Source: an uncultured Sphingobium sp.
GTDB taxonomy: Bacteria > Pseudomonadota > Alphaproteobacteria > Sphingomonadales > Sphingomonadaceae
NCBI GenBank assembly: GCA_913773715.1
Contig: CAJYHD010000006.1
Coordinates: 1-10,066, forward strand
Length of the DNA: 10,066 nt
Reading direction: 5' to 3'
This document shows, in pieces, positions 1 through 7,921 of this stretch. Position 1 is the first letter of the stretch. Every line of letters starts with the position of its first letter. Made by a program: the position numbers and the translations under genes. The notes under the pieces were generated by a model. It was given only the letters and a program-made list of their open reading frames with translations. It had not been told where the DNA came from and made no database searches.

Positions 1-774
1 GCCAGCGTCCACGCAACCGGAAGACTGTCGCGGACGCTGGCGAGCGGTGACACCGCGCGCGACATCGAGGAAGCGGAGCGCGTTCTCGATCTTCGCCGGC
101 ATAACATCTTCAAGCTCAAGATCGGCAAGCGATCGGTCCGCGACGACGTCTCGCATGTCGCTGCCATCAAAAAGGCGGTTGGTGACCGCGGCAGCGTCCG
201 TGTCGACGTCAACCAGAACTGGGATGAAGCACAGGCCGATCTCGGTATGCGTCTATTGCAAGATGCCGGTGTCGACCTCGTCGAGCAACCAGTCGCAAGG
301 CATGCGCACGCATCGATGGCGCGGCTGTCGGCTAAGCACATCGTGCCGCTGATGGCGGACGAGGCGCTACATGGTCCCTGTGACGCCTTCGCTATTGCCG
401 CCTGCTCGGGCGCCCGCATCTTCGCGGTGAAGATCGCGCAATCGGGTGGTCTGCTACCCGCACATGCTGTCGCGACGATTGCCCATGCCGGCGGTGTTGG
501 CCTCTACGGCGGGACGATGCTTGAAGGCGGTGTCGGGACAGCGGCGTCGGCCCATCTGTGTGCAACCCTTCCGACGCTCGCATGGGGCACAGAGCTGTTC
601 GGTCCGTTGCTGCTTACCCAGGACATACTGGCAGAACCGCTTCGCTACGCCGACTTCGAGCTCGCGGTCCCGACCGGTCCCGGCCTCGGTGTGGCGCTCG
701 ATGAGGACCGCGTGGCTTTCCATCGTCGAGACCGCACCGCACCCACACTCCACGTCGTTGCAGAGAGGGCCTGA
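1..774 (+). CDS. catB: Muconate cycloisomerase CatB, 5'-truncated by the window edge
   Basis: Converts cis,cis-muconate to (+)-muconolactone in the cytoplasm, the step after catechol ring cleavage. The frame is open from base 1 with no start in view, giving 257 residues to the TGA at 772-774. It belongs to the enolase superfamily, muconate-lactonizing subgroup. The KxK pair is at window residues 38 and 40, metal ligands are D69 (in DVNQNW), E95 (VEQP) and D120 (ADEA), the second lysine is K144 (VKIAQSGG) and the acid is E198 (GTELFGP). Adding 129 gives K167/K169, D198, E224, D249, K273 and E327, the numbering I recall for the Pseudomonas putida enzyme, with no indel. About 129 residues therefore lie upstream. 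Residues equivalent to 271 and 329 are Ala and Phe, as I recall for unsubstituted-muconate enzymes rather than chloromuconate ones. Five bases separate it from catC. Confidence 0.95.
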   Translation, partial: ASVHATGRLSRTLASGDTARDIEEAERVLDLRRHNIFKLKIGKRSVRDDVSHVAAIKKAVGDRGSVRVDVNQNWDEAQADLGMRLLQDAGVDLVEQPVARHAHASMARLSAKHIVPLMADEALHGPCDAFAIAACSGARIFAVKIAQSGGLLPAHAVATIAHAGGVGLYGGTMLEGGVGTAASAHLCATLPTLAWGTELFGPLLLTQDILAEPLRYADFELAVPTGPGLGVALDEDRVAFHRRDRTAPTLHVVAERA

Positions 775-779
775 CGACC

Positions 780-1070
780 ATGTTGTTCCAGGTAGAGATG
801 GACGTGAACATACCGATCGGCTTCGACGCCGAAGAAGGCGCCCGCCTCAAAGCTGCCGAAAAGGCGCGGTTCCAGGATCTCCAGCGTGCGGGCACATGGC
901 GGCACATCTGGCGGGTCGTAGGCCAATACGCGAATGTCAGCATCTTCGATGTCGCTTCGAATGCCGAACTGCATGACATTCTAATGAGCCTGCCGCTCTA
1001 CCCTTTCATGACGATGCGGGTCACTGCCCTGTGCCGCCACCCGTCATCGCTCCACGACGACGACCGCTGA
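780..1070 (+). CDS. catC: Muconolactone delta-isomerase CatC
   Basis: Isomerizes muconolactone to 3-oxoadipate enol-lactone, the substrate of PcaD further downstream. The 96-residue product is exactly the usual length of this small cytoplasmic enzyme, which forms a decamer of ferredoxin-like subunits in Pseudomonas. Family hallmarks are the MLFxVxM start, E27 in a LKAAEKA helix, the GTWRHIWR segment (38-45), the GQYAN turn and the C-terminal LCRHPSS block followed by DDDR. The ATG at 780 lies 5 bases after the catB stop, and a purine-rich AGAGAGG sits at 762-768 inside the catB end, so the two are probably co-translated. A 62-base gap, the longest between any two genes here, separates it from catA. 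Confidence 0.96.
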   Translation: MLFQVEMDVNIPIGFDAEEGARLKAAEKARFQDLQRAGTWRHIWRVVGQYANVSIFDVASNAELHDILMSLPLYPFMTMRVTALCRHPSSLHDDDR

Positions 1071-1119
1071 AGCAGCCGCAACTGATAGACCGCCCAAGGC
1101 GGCGACCAGATAGAATTCC

Positions 1120-1126
1120 AGGAGAG
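1120..1126 (+). promoter_or_regulatory. Ribosome binding site of catA
   Basis: AGGAGAG lies 6 bases before the ATG at 1133. It settles the catA start. The same frame stays open upstream to 1031, inside catC, but those codons encode an arginine- and proline-rich stretch unlike any catechol dioxygenase. Confidence 0.75.
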
Positions 1127-1132
1127 ACCCCC

Positions 1133-2026
1133 ATGGACGTTTCCTTCGTACAGACCCCCGCAATCCAGGACCTGCTCGACCGCGTTGCCGGTACAGCGTC
1201 AACCGACGGCAATCCTCGGGTGAAGGCCATCATGCGCGATCTCGTCGAAGCAACCATGACGATCATCGTCCGTCACGATATCAGTGAGAACGAGGTCTGG
1301 AGTGCGGTCAACTATCTGCAATCGGCTGCCGGAGAATTTGGCCTCCTCATGCCCGGTACGGGCATCGAGCATTTCCTCGACCTGTACATGGACGCCAAGG
1401 ATGCGGAGGCGGGCAAGACCGGCGGCACACCGCGTACGATCGAAGGCCCCCTTTACGTCGAAGGCGCTCCGCTAGTCGAGAACGACGCCAATCTGACGGA
1501 TGACCCGGATGAGACGACCACCCTCTACATGACAGGTCAGATCACGGGACCTGACGGGGAGGCGGTGAAGAATGCCATACTTCACGTCTGGCACGCGGAC
1601 TCGCGTGGGTTCTACTCGCACTTCGATCCGACCCACGAACAGACGCCCTTCAATAACCGCCGGCGGATCAAGCTCGGCGACGATGGGCGCTACTCGTTCC
1701 ATTCCAAGATGCCGAACGGCTATAGCGTCCCGCCGGGTGGTGCGTCAGATCAGCTGATGAAGGTCTTGGGTCGACACGGCAATCGCCCTGCCCACGTTCA
1801 CTTCTTCATCGAGGCTCCCGGCTACAGGCAGCTGACGACACAAATCAACTTCGGTGACGATCCTTTCGCCGCGGACGACTTCGCCTTCGGCACCCGCGAA
1901 GGCCTGCTGCCCGTGCCGAACCGGCAGGGCGACAGCGCTCACATCGCTTTCGATTTCCAGCTGCAGCGCGCTGAGGTGGCAGACGACGAGGCCTTCTCAA
2001 ACCGCGCCCGGCTCGCCGTCGCCTGA
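1133..2026 (+). CDS. catA: Catechol 1,2-dioxygenase CatA (intradiol)
   Basis: Fe(III) enzyme that opens catechol between its hydroxyls to give cis,cis-muconate. It acts after BenD and before CatB. The product has 297 residues, typical for catechol 1,2-dioxygenases and longer than chlorocatechol dioxygenases (about 250-260). An N-terminal helical linker domain (about 1-100) precedes the intradiol beta-sandwich. Iron ligands are Y161 (GFYSHF), Y197 (NGYSVPPGG), H221 and H223 (RPAHVHFF), with R218 as the conserved active-site arginine. These equal Y164, Y200, H224, H226 and R221 of the Acinetobacter enzyme with a constant offset of 3. The 130-160 segment (LYMTGQITGPDGEAV, then HVWHAD) is also diagnostic. 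The start at 1133 is chosen from its ribosome site and from alignment to the family N-terminus. It lies between catC and benA, 24 bases before benA. Confidence 0.96.
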   Translation: MDVSFVQTPAIQDLLDRVAGTASTDGNPRVKAIMRDLVEATMTIIVRHDISENEVWSAVNYLQSAAGEFGLLMPGTGIEHFLDLYMDAKDAEAGKTGGTPRTIEGPLYVEGAPLVENDANLTDDPDETTTLYMTGQITGPDGEAVKNAILHVWHADSRGFYSHFDPTHEQTPFNNRRRIKLGDDGRYSFHSKMPNGYSVPPGGASDQLMKVLGRHGNRPAHVHFFIEAPGYRQLTTQINFGDDPFAADDFAFGTREGLLPVPNRQGDSAHIAFDFQLQRAEVADDEAFSNRARLAVA

Positions 2027-2050
2027 CATTCGTCGCAAAGGAGAAGCACC

Positions 2051-3439
2051 ATGACCGACCTTCGCGCAAATATCCGCGAACGCCTCGAAACCGCGGTCGT
2101 TGACGATCCCGCCACGGGCGCATTCCGCTGCCGACGCGACGTATTCACCGATCCGGCCCTGTTCGACCTCGAGATGAAGCACATCTTCGAGGGGAACTGG
2201 GTCTATCTCGCCCACGAGAGCCAGATACCGGAGAACAACGACTATTTCACGACCTTCATCGGCCGTCAGCCGATCATCATCACGCGCGACAAAACTGGCC
2301 AGCTCAACGCGGTCATCAATGCCTGCGCGCACCGGGGCGCGATGCTCTGCCGCAAGAAGCATGGCAACAAGGGCAGCTTCACCTGCCAGTTCCATGGTTG
2401 GACGTTCAGCAACGCGGGCAAGCTTCTCAAGGTTAAGGACGGCAAGACGGGAGACTACCCCGAGGCGTTCAACACTGAGGGTTCGCACGATCTGACCAAG
2501 GTAGCGCGTTTCGAGAACTACCGCGGTTTCCTGTTTGGCAGCATCAACCCCGACGTGCAGTCGTTGGAGGATTGGCTTGGCTCGACCCGCGTGATCATCG
2601 ACCAGATGGTCGACCAGGCGCCAGAAGGGCTGGAGGTGCTTCGCGGGAACTCATCCTACGTCTACGACGGCAACTGGAAGCTTCAGATGGAGAATGGCGC
2701 GGACGGCTATCACGTCAGCGCAGTCCACTGGAATTACTCGGCAACGACCGGCCGGCGCAAGGAGGAGGCCACCAAGGCAGTCGACCCCGATGGTTGGTCG
2801 AAGAGCGTTGGCGGCGTCTACGGCTTCGACAACGGCCACATTCTGTTGTGGACACGGCTCCTCAACCCTGAGGTTCGCCCCGTATACGCACACCGCGAGG
2901 AGCTGGCGGAGCGACTGGGCGAGGAGCGTGCCAAGCCGATCGTCGATCAGACGCGCAACCTGTGCCTCTACCCCAATGTGTATCTGATGGACCAGTTCTC
3001 GACGCAGATCCGGGTCATCCGTCCGGTGAGCGTGGATAAGACCGAGGTCACGATCTACTGCTTCGCGCCGAAAGGCGAGGCGGACGCCGAAAGGGCGCTT
3101 CGCATCCGTCAGTACGAGGACTTCTTCAACGTCAGTGGGATGGGCACGCCTGACGATCTGGAGGAGTTCCGCTCCTGCCAGACCGCCTACGAAGGCGCAG
3201 GCGATTTGTGGAATGATCTGAGCCGCGGCGCTACGCACTGGATCGCGGGTCCTGATGAGAACGCCACGGCGATGGGTCTAGAGCCTACGCTCAGCGGCAA
3301 TCGCAGCGAGGATGAGGGTCTGTTCGTGCGGCAGCACGAATATTGGGCGCAGACGTTGATCGCGGCCCTCGACAAGGACGATGGTGGCGACGGCGGCAGC
3401 ACTGTCCGGCAGGTCGACCGTTTGCGGGTGGCAGCATGA
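2051..3439 (+). CDS. benA: Benzoate 1,2-dioxygenase large (alpha) subunit BenA
   Basis: Catalytic subunit of the ring-hydroxylating oxygenase that adds O2 to benzoate, giving the cis-1,2-diol carboxylate. It has 462 residues, the usual size. The N-terminal Rieske domain carries its 2Fe-2S ligands as C92-x-H94 (CAHRG) and C112-x2-H115 (CQFHGW). The catalytic domain holds D218, H221 and H226, with the same spacing as D205/H208/H213 of naphthalene dioxygenase: D218 bridges to the Rieske cluster of the next subunit and the histidines bind mononuclear iron. The third iron ligand is probably in the PDDLEEF segment (367-373). AAAGGAG at 2037-2043 is a strong ribosome site, 7 bases before the ATG. 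The TGA overlaps the benB ATG (ATGA), as expected for subunits needed in equal amounts. Toluate (XylX) and anthranilate (AntA) oxygenases are close relatives. The benD and intradiol catA neighbours favour benzoate. Confidence 0.95.
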   Translation: MTDLRANIRERLETAVVDDPATGAFRCRRDVFTDPALFDLEMKHIFEGNWVYLAHESQIPENNDYFTTFIGRQPIIITRDKTGQLNAVINACAHRGAMLCRKKHGNKGSFTCQFHGWTFSNAGKLLKVKDGKTGDYPEAFNTEGSHDLTKVARFENYRGFLFGSINPDVQSLEDWLGSTRVIIDQMVDQAPEGLEVLRGNSSYVYDGNWKLQMENGADGYHVSAVHWNYSATTGRRKEEATKAVDPDGWSKSVGGVYGFDNGHILLWTRLLNPEVRPVYAHREELAERLGEERAKPIVDQTRNLCLYPNVYLMDQFSTQIRVIRPVSVDKTEVTIYCFAPKGEADAERALRIRQYEDFFNVSGMGTPDDLEEFRSCQTAYEGAGDLWNDLSRGATHWIAGPDENATAMGLEPTLSGNRSEDEGLFVRQHEYWAQTLIAALDKDDGGDGGSTVRQVDRLRVAA

Positions 3440-3924
3440 CACTCGCTTATGACCGGGTTGCCGCGTTCCTCTTTCGGGAGGCGCGGCTGCTCGACGATCG
3501 GCAGTGGGATGAATGGCTGACCTGCTACGCGCCCAACGCAGTGTTCTGGATGCCGGCTTGGGACGACGACGACAAACTGGTCGAAGACCCTCAGCGTGAG
3601 ATTTCGCTGATCTACTATCCCAATCGGGATGGGCTGGAAGATCGCGTCTTCCGCATCAAGACCGAGCGATCGGGAGCAAGTATGCCCGAGCCACGTACGA
3701 ACCATGCCGTCACAAACATTGAGGTGACGAGCGAGACAGACGGTGTGCTTGAGGTACGGTTCAACTGGCATACGCTCAGTCACCGCTACAAGGAGACGCT
3801 GAGCTTCTTCGGGACATCCTATTACACCATCGACGCGACTGGTGATCAGCCGGTCATTACCAACAAGAAGGTCGTGCTCAAGAACGACTACATCCGCCAG
3901 GTGATCGACATTTATCACATCTGA
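3436..3924 (+). CDS. benB: Benzoate 1,2-dioxygenase small (beta) subunit BenB
   Basis: Structural beta subunit of the hexameric BenAB oxygenase, with an NTF2/SnoaL-like cone fold. The 162 residues match the normal length of the family. Typical marks are the early [18 protein letters not shown] helix region (11-28), FWMPAW at 37-42, [18 protein letters not shown] in the middle, and the conserved end [14 protein letters not shown] (149-162). No metal ligands are expected. The ATG at 3436 overlaps the benA stop by 4 bases. The same frame runs open further upstream to 3343 inside benA, but those codons resemble nothing in the family, so the overlapping ATG is taken. A 21-base gap leads to benC. 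Confidence 0.94.
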   Translation: MTLAYDRVAAFLFREARLLDDRQWDEWLTCYAPNAVFWMPAWDDDDKLVEDPQREISLIYYPNRDGLEDRVFRIKTERSGASMPEPRTNHAVTNIEVTSETDGVLEVRFNWHTLSHRYKETLSFFGTSYYTIDATGDQPVITNKKVVLKNDYIRQVIDIYHI

Positions 3925-3945
3925 CGCCGGGCTCGAGAGGATCAC

Positions 3946-4977
3946 ATGGGCTACCGTATCGCACTCAACTTCGAGGACGGCGCTACGCGCTTCATCGACT
4001 GCAACGCAGGCGAGAAGGTGCTCGACGCCGCGTTCCGCCAGAAGATCAACCTGCCGATGGACTGTTCGGACGGCGTATGCGGCACATGCAAGTGCCGCTG
4101 CGAGCAGGGCAGCTACGAGCTTGGCGACGAGTACATCGAAGAAGCGCTGACCGAGGACGAGGCGGAAGAAGGCATGGTCCTGACCTGCCAGATGCAGGTC
4201 TCGTCCGATTGCGTGATCGCAGTGCCGGTGCCGTCGTCGGCGTGCAAGGTGAAGCCCGCCATACATGGCGGCGAAGTTGCCAGCGTGGAGATGGTCTCCG
4301 ACAGCACGATCATCCTCACGCTGCGGGTGGACGATCCCGCCGCTCTAGGCTTCCTCCCGGGCCAGTACGTGAACCTGATGGTTCCGGACACTGGGCAACA
4401 CCGCTCCTATTCGTTCAGCTCCAAACCTGGCGCGGCGGAAGCCAGCTTCCTTATCCGCAACATTCCGGGCGGCCTGATGAGCAGCTGGCTTAGCGAGAAG
4501 GCGCAGCCCGGCGCTCGGATGAGCTTTGTCGGACCGCAGGGCAGCTTCTTTCTGCGAAACGTCGATCGCCCGACAATACTCCTCGCCGGTGGCACCGGCC
4601 TAGCGCCGATCCTGTCGATGTTGGAGGTCCTTGCTGATCAGGGCACCGAGCAGCCGCTTCACCTGATCTATGGCGTGACCAAAGATGGCGACATGGTCGA
4701 GATGGAGCGCATCGACGCTTTGGCCGCCCGCCTGCCGACGCTGACCTCTGCGGTATGCGTCGCCGATCCGGAGAGCGGACATCCCCTCAAGGGTTATGTC
4801 ACCGAGCATCTTTCGGACGACCACCTCAACGCCGGTGACTGTGACATCTACCTGTGTGGACCGCCGCCCATGGTCGAGGCTGTACGCACCTTTCTGCGGG
4901 ACAAGGGCGTTGAGCCAAAGCACTTCCACTACGAAAAATTCGCGCCCAGCGAGAGTTCGGTAAAGGCTGCGGCATGA
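3946..4977 (+). CDS. benC: Benzoate 1,2-dioxygenase electron transfer component BenC
   Basis: NADH reductase that feeds electrons to the BenAB oxygenase. Its 343 residues form a three-domain class IB reductase. A plant-type 2Fe-2S ferredoxin domain comes first, with cluster cysteines C40, C45, C48 and C81 (C-x4-C-x2-C ... C). An FAD domain follows, with the RSYSFSS motif at 153-159. Last is an NAD-binding domain with GGTGLAP at 215-221, CGPPPMV at 304-310 and the terminal HFHYEKF. GAGAGG at 3935-3940 lies 5 bases before the ATG. The stop overlaps the benD start by 4 bases (ATGA). The order ferredoxin-FAD-NAD is that of the BenC/XylZ/AntC reductases. Confidence 0.95.
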   Translation: MGYRIALNFEDGATRFIDCNAGEKVLDAAFRQKINLPMDCSDGVCGTCKCRCEQGSYELGDEYIEEALTEDEAEEGMVLTCQMQVSSDCVIAVPVPSSACKVKPAIHGGEVASVEMVSDSTIILTLRVDDPAALGFLPGQYVNLMVPDTGQHRSYSFSSKPGAAEASFLIRNIPGGLMSSWLSEKAQPGARMSFVGPQGSFFLRNVDRPTILLAGGTGLAPILSMLEVLADQGTEQPLHLIYGVTKDGDMVEMERIDALAARLPTLTSAVCVADPESGHPLKGYVTEHLSDDHLNAGDCDIYLCGPPPMVEAVRTFLRDKGVEPKHFHYEKFAPSESSVKAAA

Positions 4978-5750
4978 TCTTTGCCGACCGGTTCCGTGGC
5001 AAGACGATGGTCGTGACGGGCGCGGCGCAGGGCATCGGCCGCGGCGTTGCGCTACGTGCGGCCGCTGAAGGTGCGGCCGTCATGCTTGTCGATCGCGCCG
5101 ACTTTGTCGCCGATGTCGCACATGAAGCAGGCAGGGCCGCGCGCGCCTTTGTTTGCGATCTCGAGACGAGCGAGGGTGCCGTATCGGCGATGCGCGCGGC
5201 CGAAACCGAGTTCGGCCGCGTCGACATCCTCGTCAACAATGTAGGCGGCGCGATCCGTATGCGACCGTTCGCCGAGTTTGAGCCGCAGCAGATAGAGGCC
5301 GAAATCCGGCGATCGCTCATGCCAACGCTCTGGAGCTGCCACGCCGTCCTGCCAATCATGCTCCACCAGGGAGTGGGTACGATCGTCAACGTCTCGTCCA
5401 ACGCGACGCGTGGCATCCGACGGGTACCCTATTCGGCGGCCAAGGGCGGCATCAACGCAATGACCCAAAGCTTGGCGATGGAATACGGTGACCGCGGCAT
5501 CCGGGTCGTTGCTACGGCGCCGGGCGGAACGCAGGCCCCGCCCCGCATGGTGCCGCGCAATCCCGACGGGGACGACGCACGTGAGCAGGCCTGGATGGCT
5601 GAGGCGGTCGAGCAGGTCACGACGTCCACGTTCCTCGGACGGTACGCGACGCTCGATGAGCAGATCGCGCCGATCCTCTTCCTCGCCTCGGACGAGGCAT
5701 CGTACATCACCGGCTCCATCCTGCCCGTCGCGGGCGGTGACCTGGGCTGA
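4974..5750 (+). CDS. benD: cis-1,2-dihydroxybenzoate (benzoate diol) dehydrogenase BenD
   Basis: NAD-dependent enzyme that oxidizes and decarboxylates the benzoate cis-diol to catechol. It is a classical short-chain dehydrogenase of 258 residues: cofactor motif TGAAQGIG (15-22), NNVGG (88-92), the serine region S141/S142, and the catalytic Y153-x3-K157 in PYSAAKGG. D40 after the second beta strand favours NAD over NADP. The GGTQAPPR segment after the active site is a pattern I associate with BenD/XylL rather than generic dehydrogenases of this family. The ATG overlaps the benC stop by 4 bases and the stop is 10 bases before pcaI. Its presence argues against anthranilate dioxygenase, whose product needs no dehydrogenase. 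Confidence 0.93.
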   Translation: MIFADRFRGKTMVVTGAAQGIGRGVALRAAAEGAAVMLVDRADFVADVAHEAGRAARAFVCDLETSEGAVSAMRAAETEFGRVDILVNNVGGAIRMRPFAEFEPQQIEAEIRRSLMPTLWSCHAVLPIMLHQGVGTIVNVSSNATRGIRRVPYSAAKGGINAMTQSLAMEYGDRGIRVVATAPGGTQAPPRMVPRNPDGDDAREQAWMAEAVEQVTTSTFLGRYATLDEQIAPILFLASDEASYITGSILPVAGGDLG

Positions 5751-5760
5751 TCGGAGCGAC

Positions 5761-6471
5761 ATGAAGAACAAGGTCTACGACAATCCGGCGGCGGCCCTCG
5801 ACGGGCTGCTTTTCGACGGCATGACGATCATGTCGGGCGGCTTCGGCCTGTCCGGCAATCCCGAAAGCCTGATCCCGGAAATTCGCGCAAGCGGGGTGAA
5901 GGGGCTGACCGTCATCTCCAACAACGCCGGCGCCGACGGCTTCGGCCTCTGGATGCTGCTGGAGACCCGACAGATCGCGAAGATGATCTCGTCGTACGTG
6001 GGCGAAAACAAGCTTTTCGAGCAGCAGTACCTCTCGGGCGAGCTTGACCTTGAACTTACGCCGCAAGGAACCTTGGCTGAGCGCATTCGTGCGGGCGGTG
6101 CGGGCATCCCGGCATTCTACACCAAAACGGGCGTCGGCACCGTCGTGGCGGAGGGCAAGCCCGTCGAGAACTTCGACGGAGAGGAGTACGTCCGCGAGAC
6201 CTGGCTGCGATCCGACCTGTCGATCGTAAAGGCCTGGCGGGCGGACCCGGCGGGCAACCTCATGTTCCGCAAGACCGCGCGCAACTTCAACCCGAACATG
6301 GCGACAGCGGGTCGGGTCACTGTGGCGGAGGTCGAGGAGATCGTGGAAGCGGGCAGCTTCGACCCCGATAGCATCCACACGCCCGGCATCTTTGTCGACC
6401 GGGTCGTCCTGTCGACCATCAACGAGAAGCGGATCGAGAAGCTGACGGTTCGCGAGAAGGAGGACGCGTGA
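5761..6471 (+). CDS. pcaI: 3-oxoadipate CoA-transferase subunit A (PcaI/CatI)
   Basis: Alpha subunit of the enzyme that moves CoA from succinyl-CoA to 3-oxoadipate, the penultimate step. It has 236 residues, usual for PcaI-type subunits. It carries the CoA-transferase family I signature 1: D19-G20, then GGF at 26-28, G32 and P34. SNNAG near 50 and the [11 protein letters not shown] end are also typical. The ATG at 5761 follows GGAG at 5753-5756. The frame is open upstream into benD back to 5488, but that part is an arginine/serine-rich shadow of benD. The stop shares one base with the pcaJ ATG (TGATG). In Acinetobacter catechol clusters the same gene is called catI. An acetoacetate or other 3-oxoacid substrate cannot be excluded from motifs alone; the neighbours make 3-oxoadipate by far the most likely. 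Confidence 0.93.
   Translation: MKNKVYDNPAAALDGLLFDGMTIMSGGFGLSGNPESLIPEIRASGVKGLTVISNNAGADGFGLWMLLETRQIAKMISSYVGENKLFEQQYLSGELDLELTPQGTLAERIRAGGAGIPAFYTKTGVGTVVAEGKPVENFDGEEYVRETWLRSDLSIVKAWRADPAGNLMFRKTARNFNPNMATAGRVTVAEVEEIVEAGSFDPDSIHTPGIFVDRVVLSTINEKRIEKLTVREKEDA
6457..6463 (+). promoter_or_regulatory. Ribosome binding site of pcaJ, decides the start
   Basis: AAGGAGG lies within the last codons of pcaI. It is 7 bases before the ATG at 6471 and only 4 before an in-frame GTG at 6468. The ATG is therefore the preferred start. Confidence 0.75.
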
Positions 6472-7139
6472 TGGCCGGCGATACGAAGGGCTGGACCCGC
6501 GAACAGATGGCGGCGAGGGCCGCTCGCGAGCTGCAAGACGGGTTCTATGTCAATCTCGGCATCGGCATACCGACGCTGGTAGCCAACTACGTTCCTGAAG
6601 GTCTTGACGTGACGCTTCAGTCAGAAAACGGAATGCTCGGAATTGGCCCATTTCCTACGCGTGATGCGGTCGATCCTGATCTCATCAACGCCGGCAAGCA
6701 GACGATTACAGCGCTGCCCACGTCCAGCTTCTTCTCGTCGGCGGACAGCTTTGCGATGATCCGCGGCGGGCACATCGACATGGCCGTTCTCGGCGCGATG
6801 GAGGTCAGCGAGACTGGTGACATCGCGAACTGGACCCTCCCGGGCAAGCTGGTGAAAGGGCTGGGCGGCGCGATGGATCTCGTCGCCGGCGTCAAGCGTG
6901 TTGTGGTCGTCATGGATCACGCCAACAAGGCAGGCGTATCTAAGATACTGCCGGCCTGCACCTTGCCGCTCACCGGCAAGGCGTGCGTTGATCTGATCAT
7001 CACGGACCTGGCCGTTCTCGCATGCGACAAGCCTGGATTACGCCTGATCGAGCTGGCCCCAGGCATCACCGTGGACGAGGTGCGGGCGAAGACTGATGCA
7101 TCATTCACAGACGAAACCGCGTTAGAGCGCGCTGCCTGA
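6471..7139 (+). CDS. pcaJ: 3-oxoadipate CoA-transferase subunit B (PcaJ/CatJ)
   Basis: Beta subunit of the 3-oxoadipate:succinyl-CoA transferase, pairing with PcaI. It carries the active-site glutamate, E52 in the SENG motif (51-54), which forms the covalent CoA thioester in this family. Other marks are NLGIGIPT (28-35), the [14 protein letters not shown] block, [18 protein letters not shown] and the conserved C-terminal [13 protein letters not shown]. The 222 residues match the family. An in-frame GTG one codon upstream is a less likely start. The ATG shares its A with the pcaI stop and the stop shares its A with the pcaD ATG, so translation of pcaI, pcaJ and pcaD is probably coupled. Confidence 0.94.
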   Translation: MAGDTKGWTREQMAARAARELQDGFYVNLGIGIPTLVANYVPEGLDVTLQSENGMLGIGPFPTRDAVDPDLINAGKQTITALPTSSFFSSADSFAMIRGGHIDMAVLGAMEVSETGDIANWTLPGKLVKGLGGAMDLVAGVKRVVVVMDHANKAGVSKILPACTLPLTGKACVDLIITDLAVLACDKPGLRLIELAPGITVDEVRAKTDASFTDETALERAA

Positions 7140-7915
7140 TGCCTTTCATCCGATCGCAAGGCGCTGACATCTACTGGAAGGTCGAAGGCGACACCGCTGC
7201 TCCGTCGCTGGTGCTGCTGAATTCCATTGGGACCGACATGGACCTGTGGGACGCGGCAATTCCCGCGCTTAGGCATCGGTTCTCGCTTTTGCGCATCGAC
7301 ACCCGTGGTCACGGCGCATCCGATGCCCCGGCAGGAGACTATGAGCTGTCGATGCTCGCAGGCGACGTGGCAGCGGCTATGGATGCAGCTGACGTTGAAG
7401 CCGCATTGGTGGCGGGCGTGTCCCTGGGCGGCATGATCGCCATGCAGCTTGCAATGGACGCGCCGGAAAGAGTTACCGGCTTGGCGCTCATATGCACCTC
7501 GGCAACGATGGATCGATCCGCCTGGACGGCTCGGGTCGAGAAGGTGCGGGAGGAAGGCGTAGCTGGGATCGCTGACCTTGCCATGTCGCGGTTTCTATCG
7601 CCAAGCTTTGTGCAAGCCAGGCCCGAGATCGCCGCCAGCGTACGACGTGGCCTGCTCTGTATGGAGCCGGCAGGCTATGCCGGGTGCGCGGCTGCTATCC
7701 GTGACATGGACATCGCTGATCGCTTGCAAACAATCTCCGTTCCAACGCTCGTCGTCTCGGGGGACCGCGATACCTCGACACCGTTCGTCGGTCATGGCGA
7801 GCACCTGATCGAACGCATCTCGGGTGCTCAACATGTCATGCTCGATGCTGCTCACCTTGCTCCGCTTGACGCACCAAACGCCCTTGCCGACGCCATTATC
7901 GACGCCTTCGTCTGA
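7139..7915 (+). CDS. pcaD: 3-oxoadipate enol-lactonase PcaD (CatD)
   Basis: Alpha/beta-hydrolase that hydrolyses 3-oxoadipate enol-lactone, the CatC product, to 3-oxoadipate. The 258 residues are normal for the family. The nucleophile elbow is GVSLGG with S95. The acid is probably D211 (GDRDTSTP) and the base H239 (DAAHLAP). An LLNSIGTDMDLWD segment (26-38) provides the oxyanion region and a DTRGHGASD loop lies at 54-62, both usual in enol-lactonases. No separate strong ribosome site is seen, and the ATG at 7139 overlaps the pcaJ stop by one base. It is not fused to a carboxymuconolactone decarboxylase domain, unlike the PcaL proteins of some actinobacteria. Other small ester hydrolases share the motifs, so the assignment rests on these segments plus context. 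Confidence 0.92.
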   Translation: MPFIRSQGADIYWKVEGDTAAPSLVLLNSIGTDMDLWDAAIPALRHRFSLLRIDTRGHGASDAPAGDYELSMLAGDVAAAMDAADVEAALVAGVSLGGMIAMQLAMDAPERVTGLALICTSATMDRSAWTARVEKVREEGVAGIADLAMSRFLSPSFVQARPEIAASVRRGLLCMEPAGYAGCAAAIRDMDIADRLQTISVPTLVVSGDRDTSTPFVGHGEHLIERISGAQHVMLDAAHLAPLDAPNALADAIIDAFV

Positions 7916-7921
7916 GGTCCC

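Noticed and set aside
1090..1102. Inverted repeat CCGCC-CAA-GGCGG as a terminator
   Set aside because: The stem is only 5 base pairs, the loop is 3 bases and no T-run follows. It also lies within an apparent operon.
1031..1132. Upstream extension of catA by 34 codons, overlapping catC
   Set aside because: The added residues are arginine/proline-rich and absent from catechol dioxygenases. A good ribosome site sits before the ATG at 1133.
1..2026. A chlorocatechol (clc/tfd-type) module
   Set aside because: A muconolactone isomerase (CatC) is present, CatA is 297 residues rather than about 255, no dienelactone hydrolase or maleylacetate reductase is seen, and CatB has muconate-type residues.
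2651..3238. A 195-codon minus-strand open frame inside benA
   Set aside because: It lies fully antisense to the catalytic domain of benA. No family resemblance or convincing ribosome site was seen, and such frames are common in GC-rich DNA.
3187..4266. A 359-codon open frame on the minus strand across the end of benA, benB and the start of benC
   Set aside because: It is antisense to three clearly real genes. Its product is a low-complexity shadow of GC-rich codons without a recognisable domain.
2051..5750. Anthranilate (antABC) or toluate (xylXYZL) dioxygenase instead of benzoate
   Set aside because: Anthranilate dioxygenase needs no diol dehydrogenase, yet benD is present. Toluate genes usually feed meta-cleavage, whereas the neighbours here are all ortho-cleavage. 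Some activity on toluates remains possible.
5488..5760. Upstream extension of pcaI by 91 codons into benD
   Set aside because: The extension reads as an arginine/serine-rich shadow of benD. The start at 5761 has GGAG before it and gives the family's normal length.
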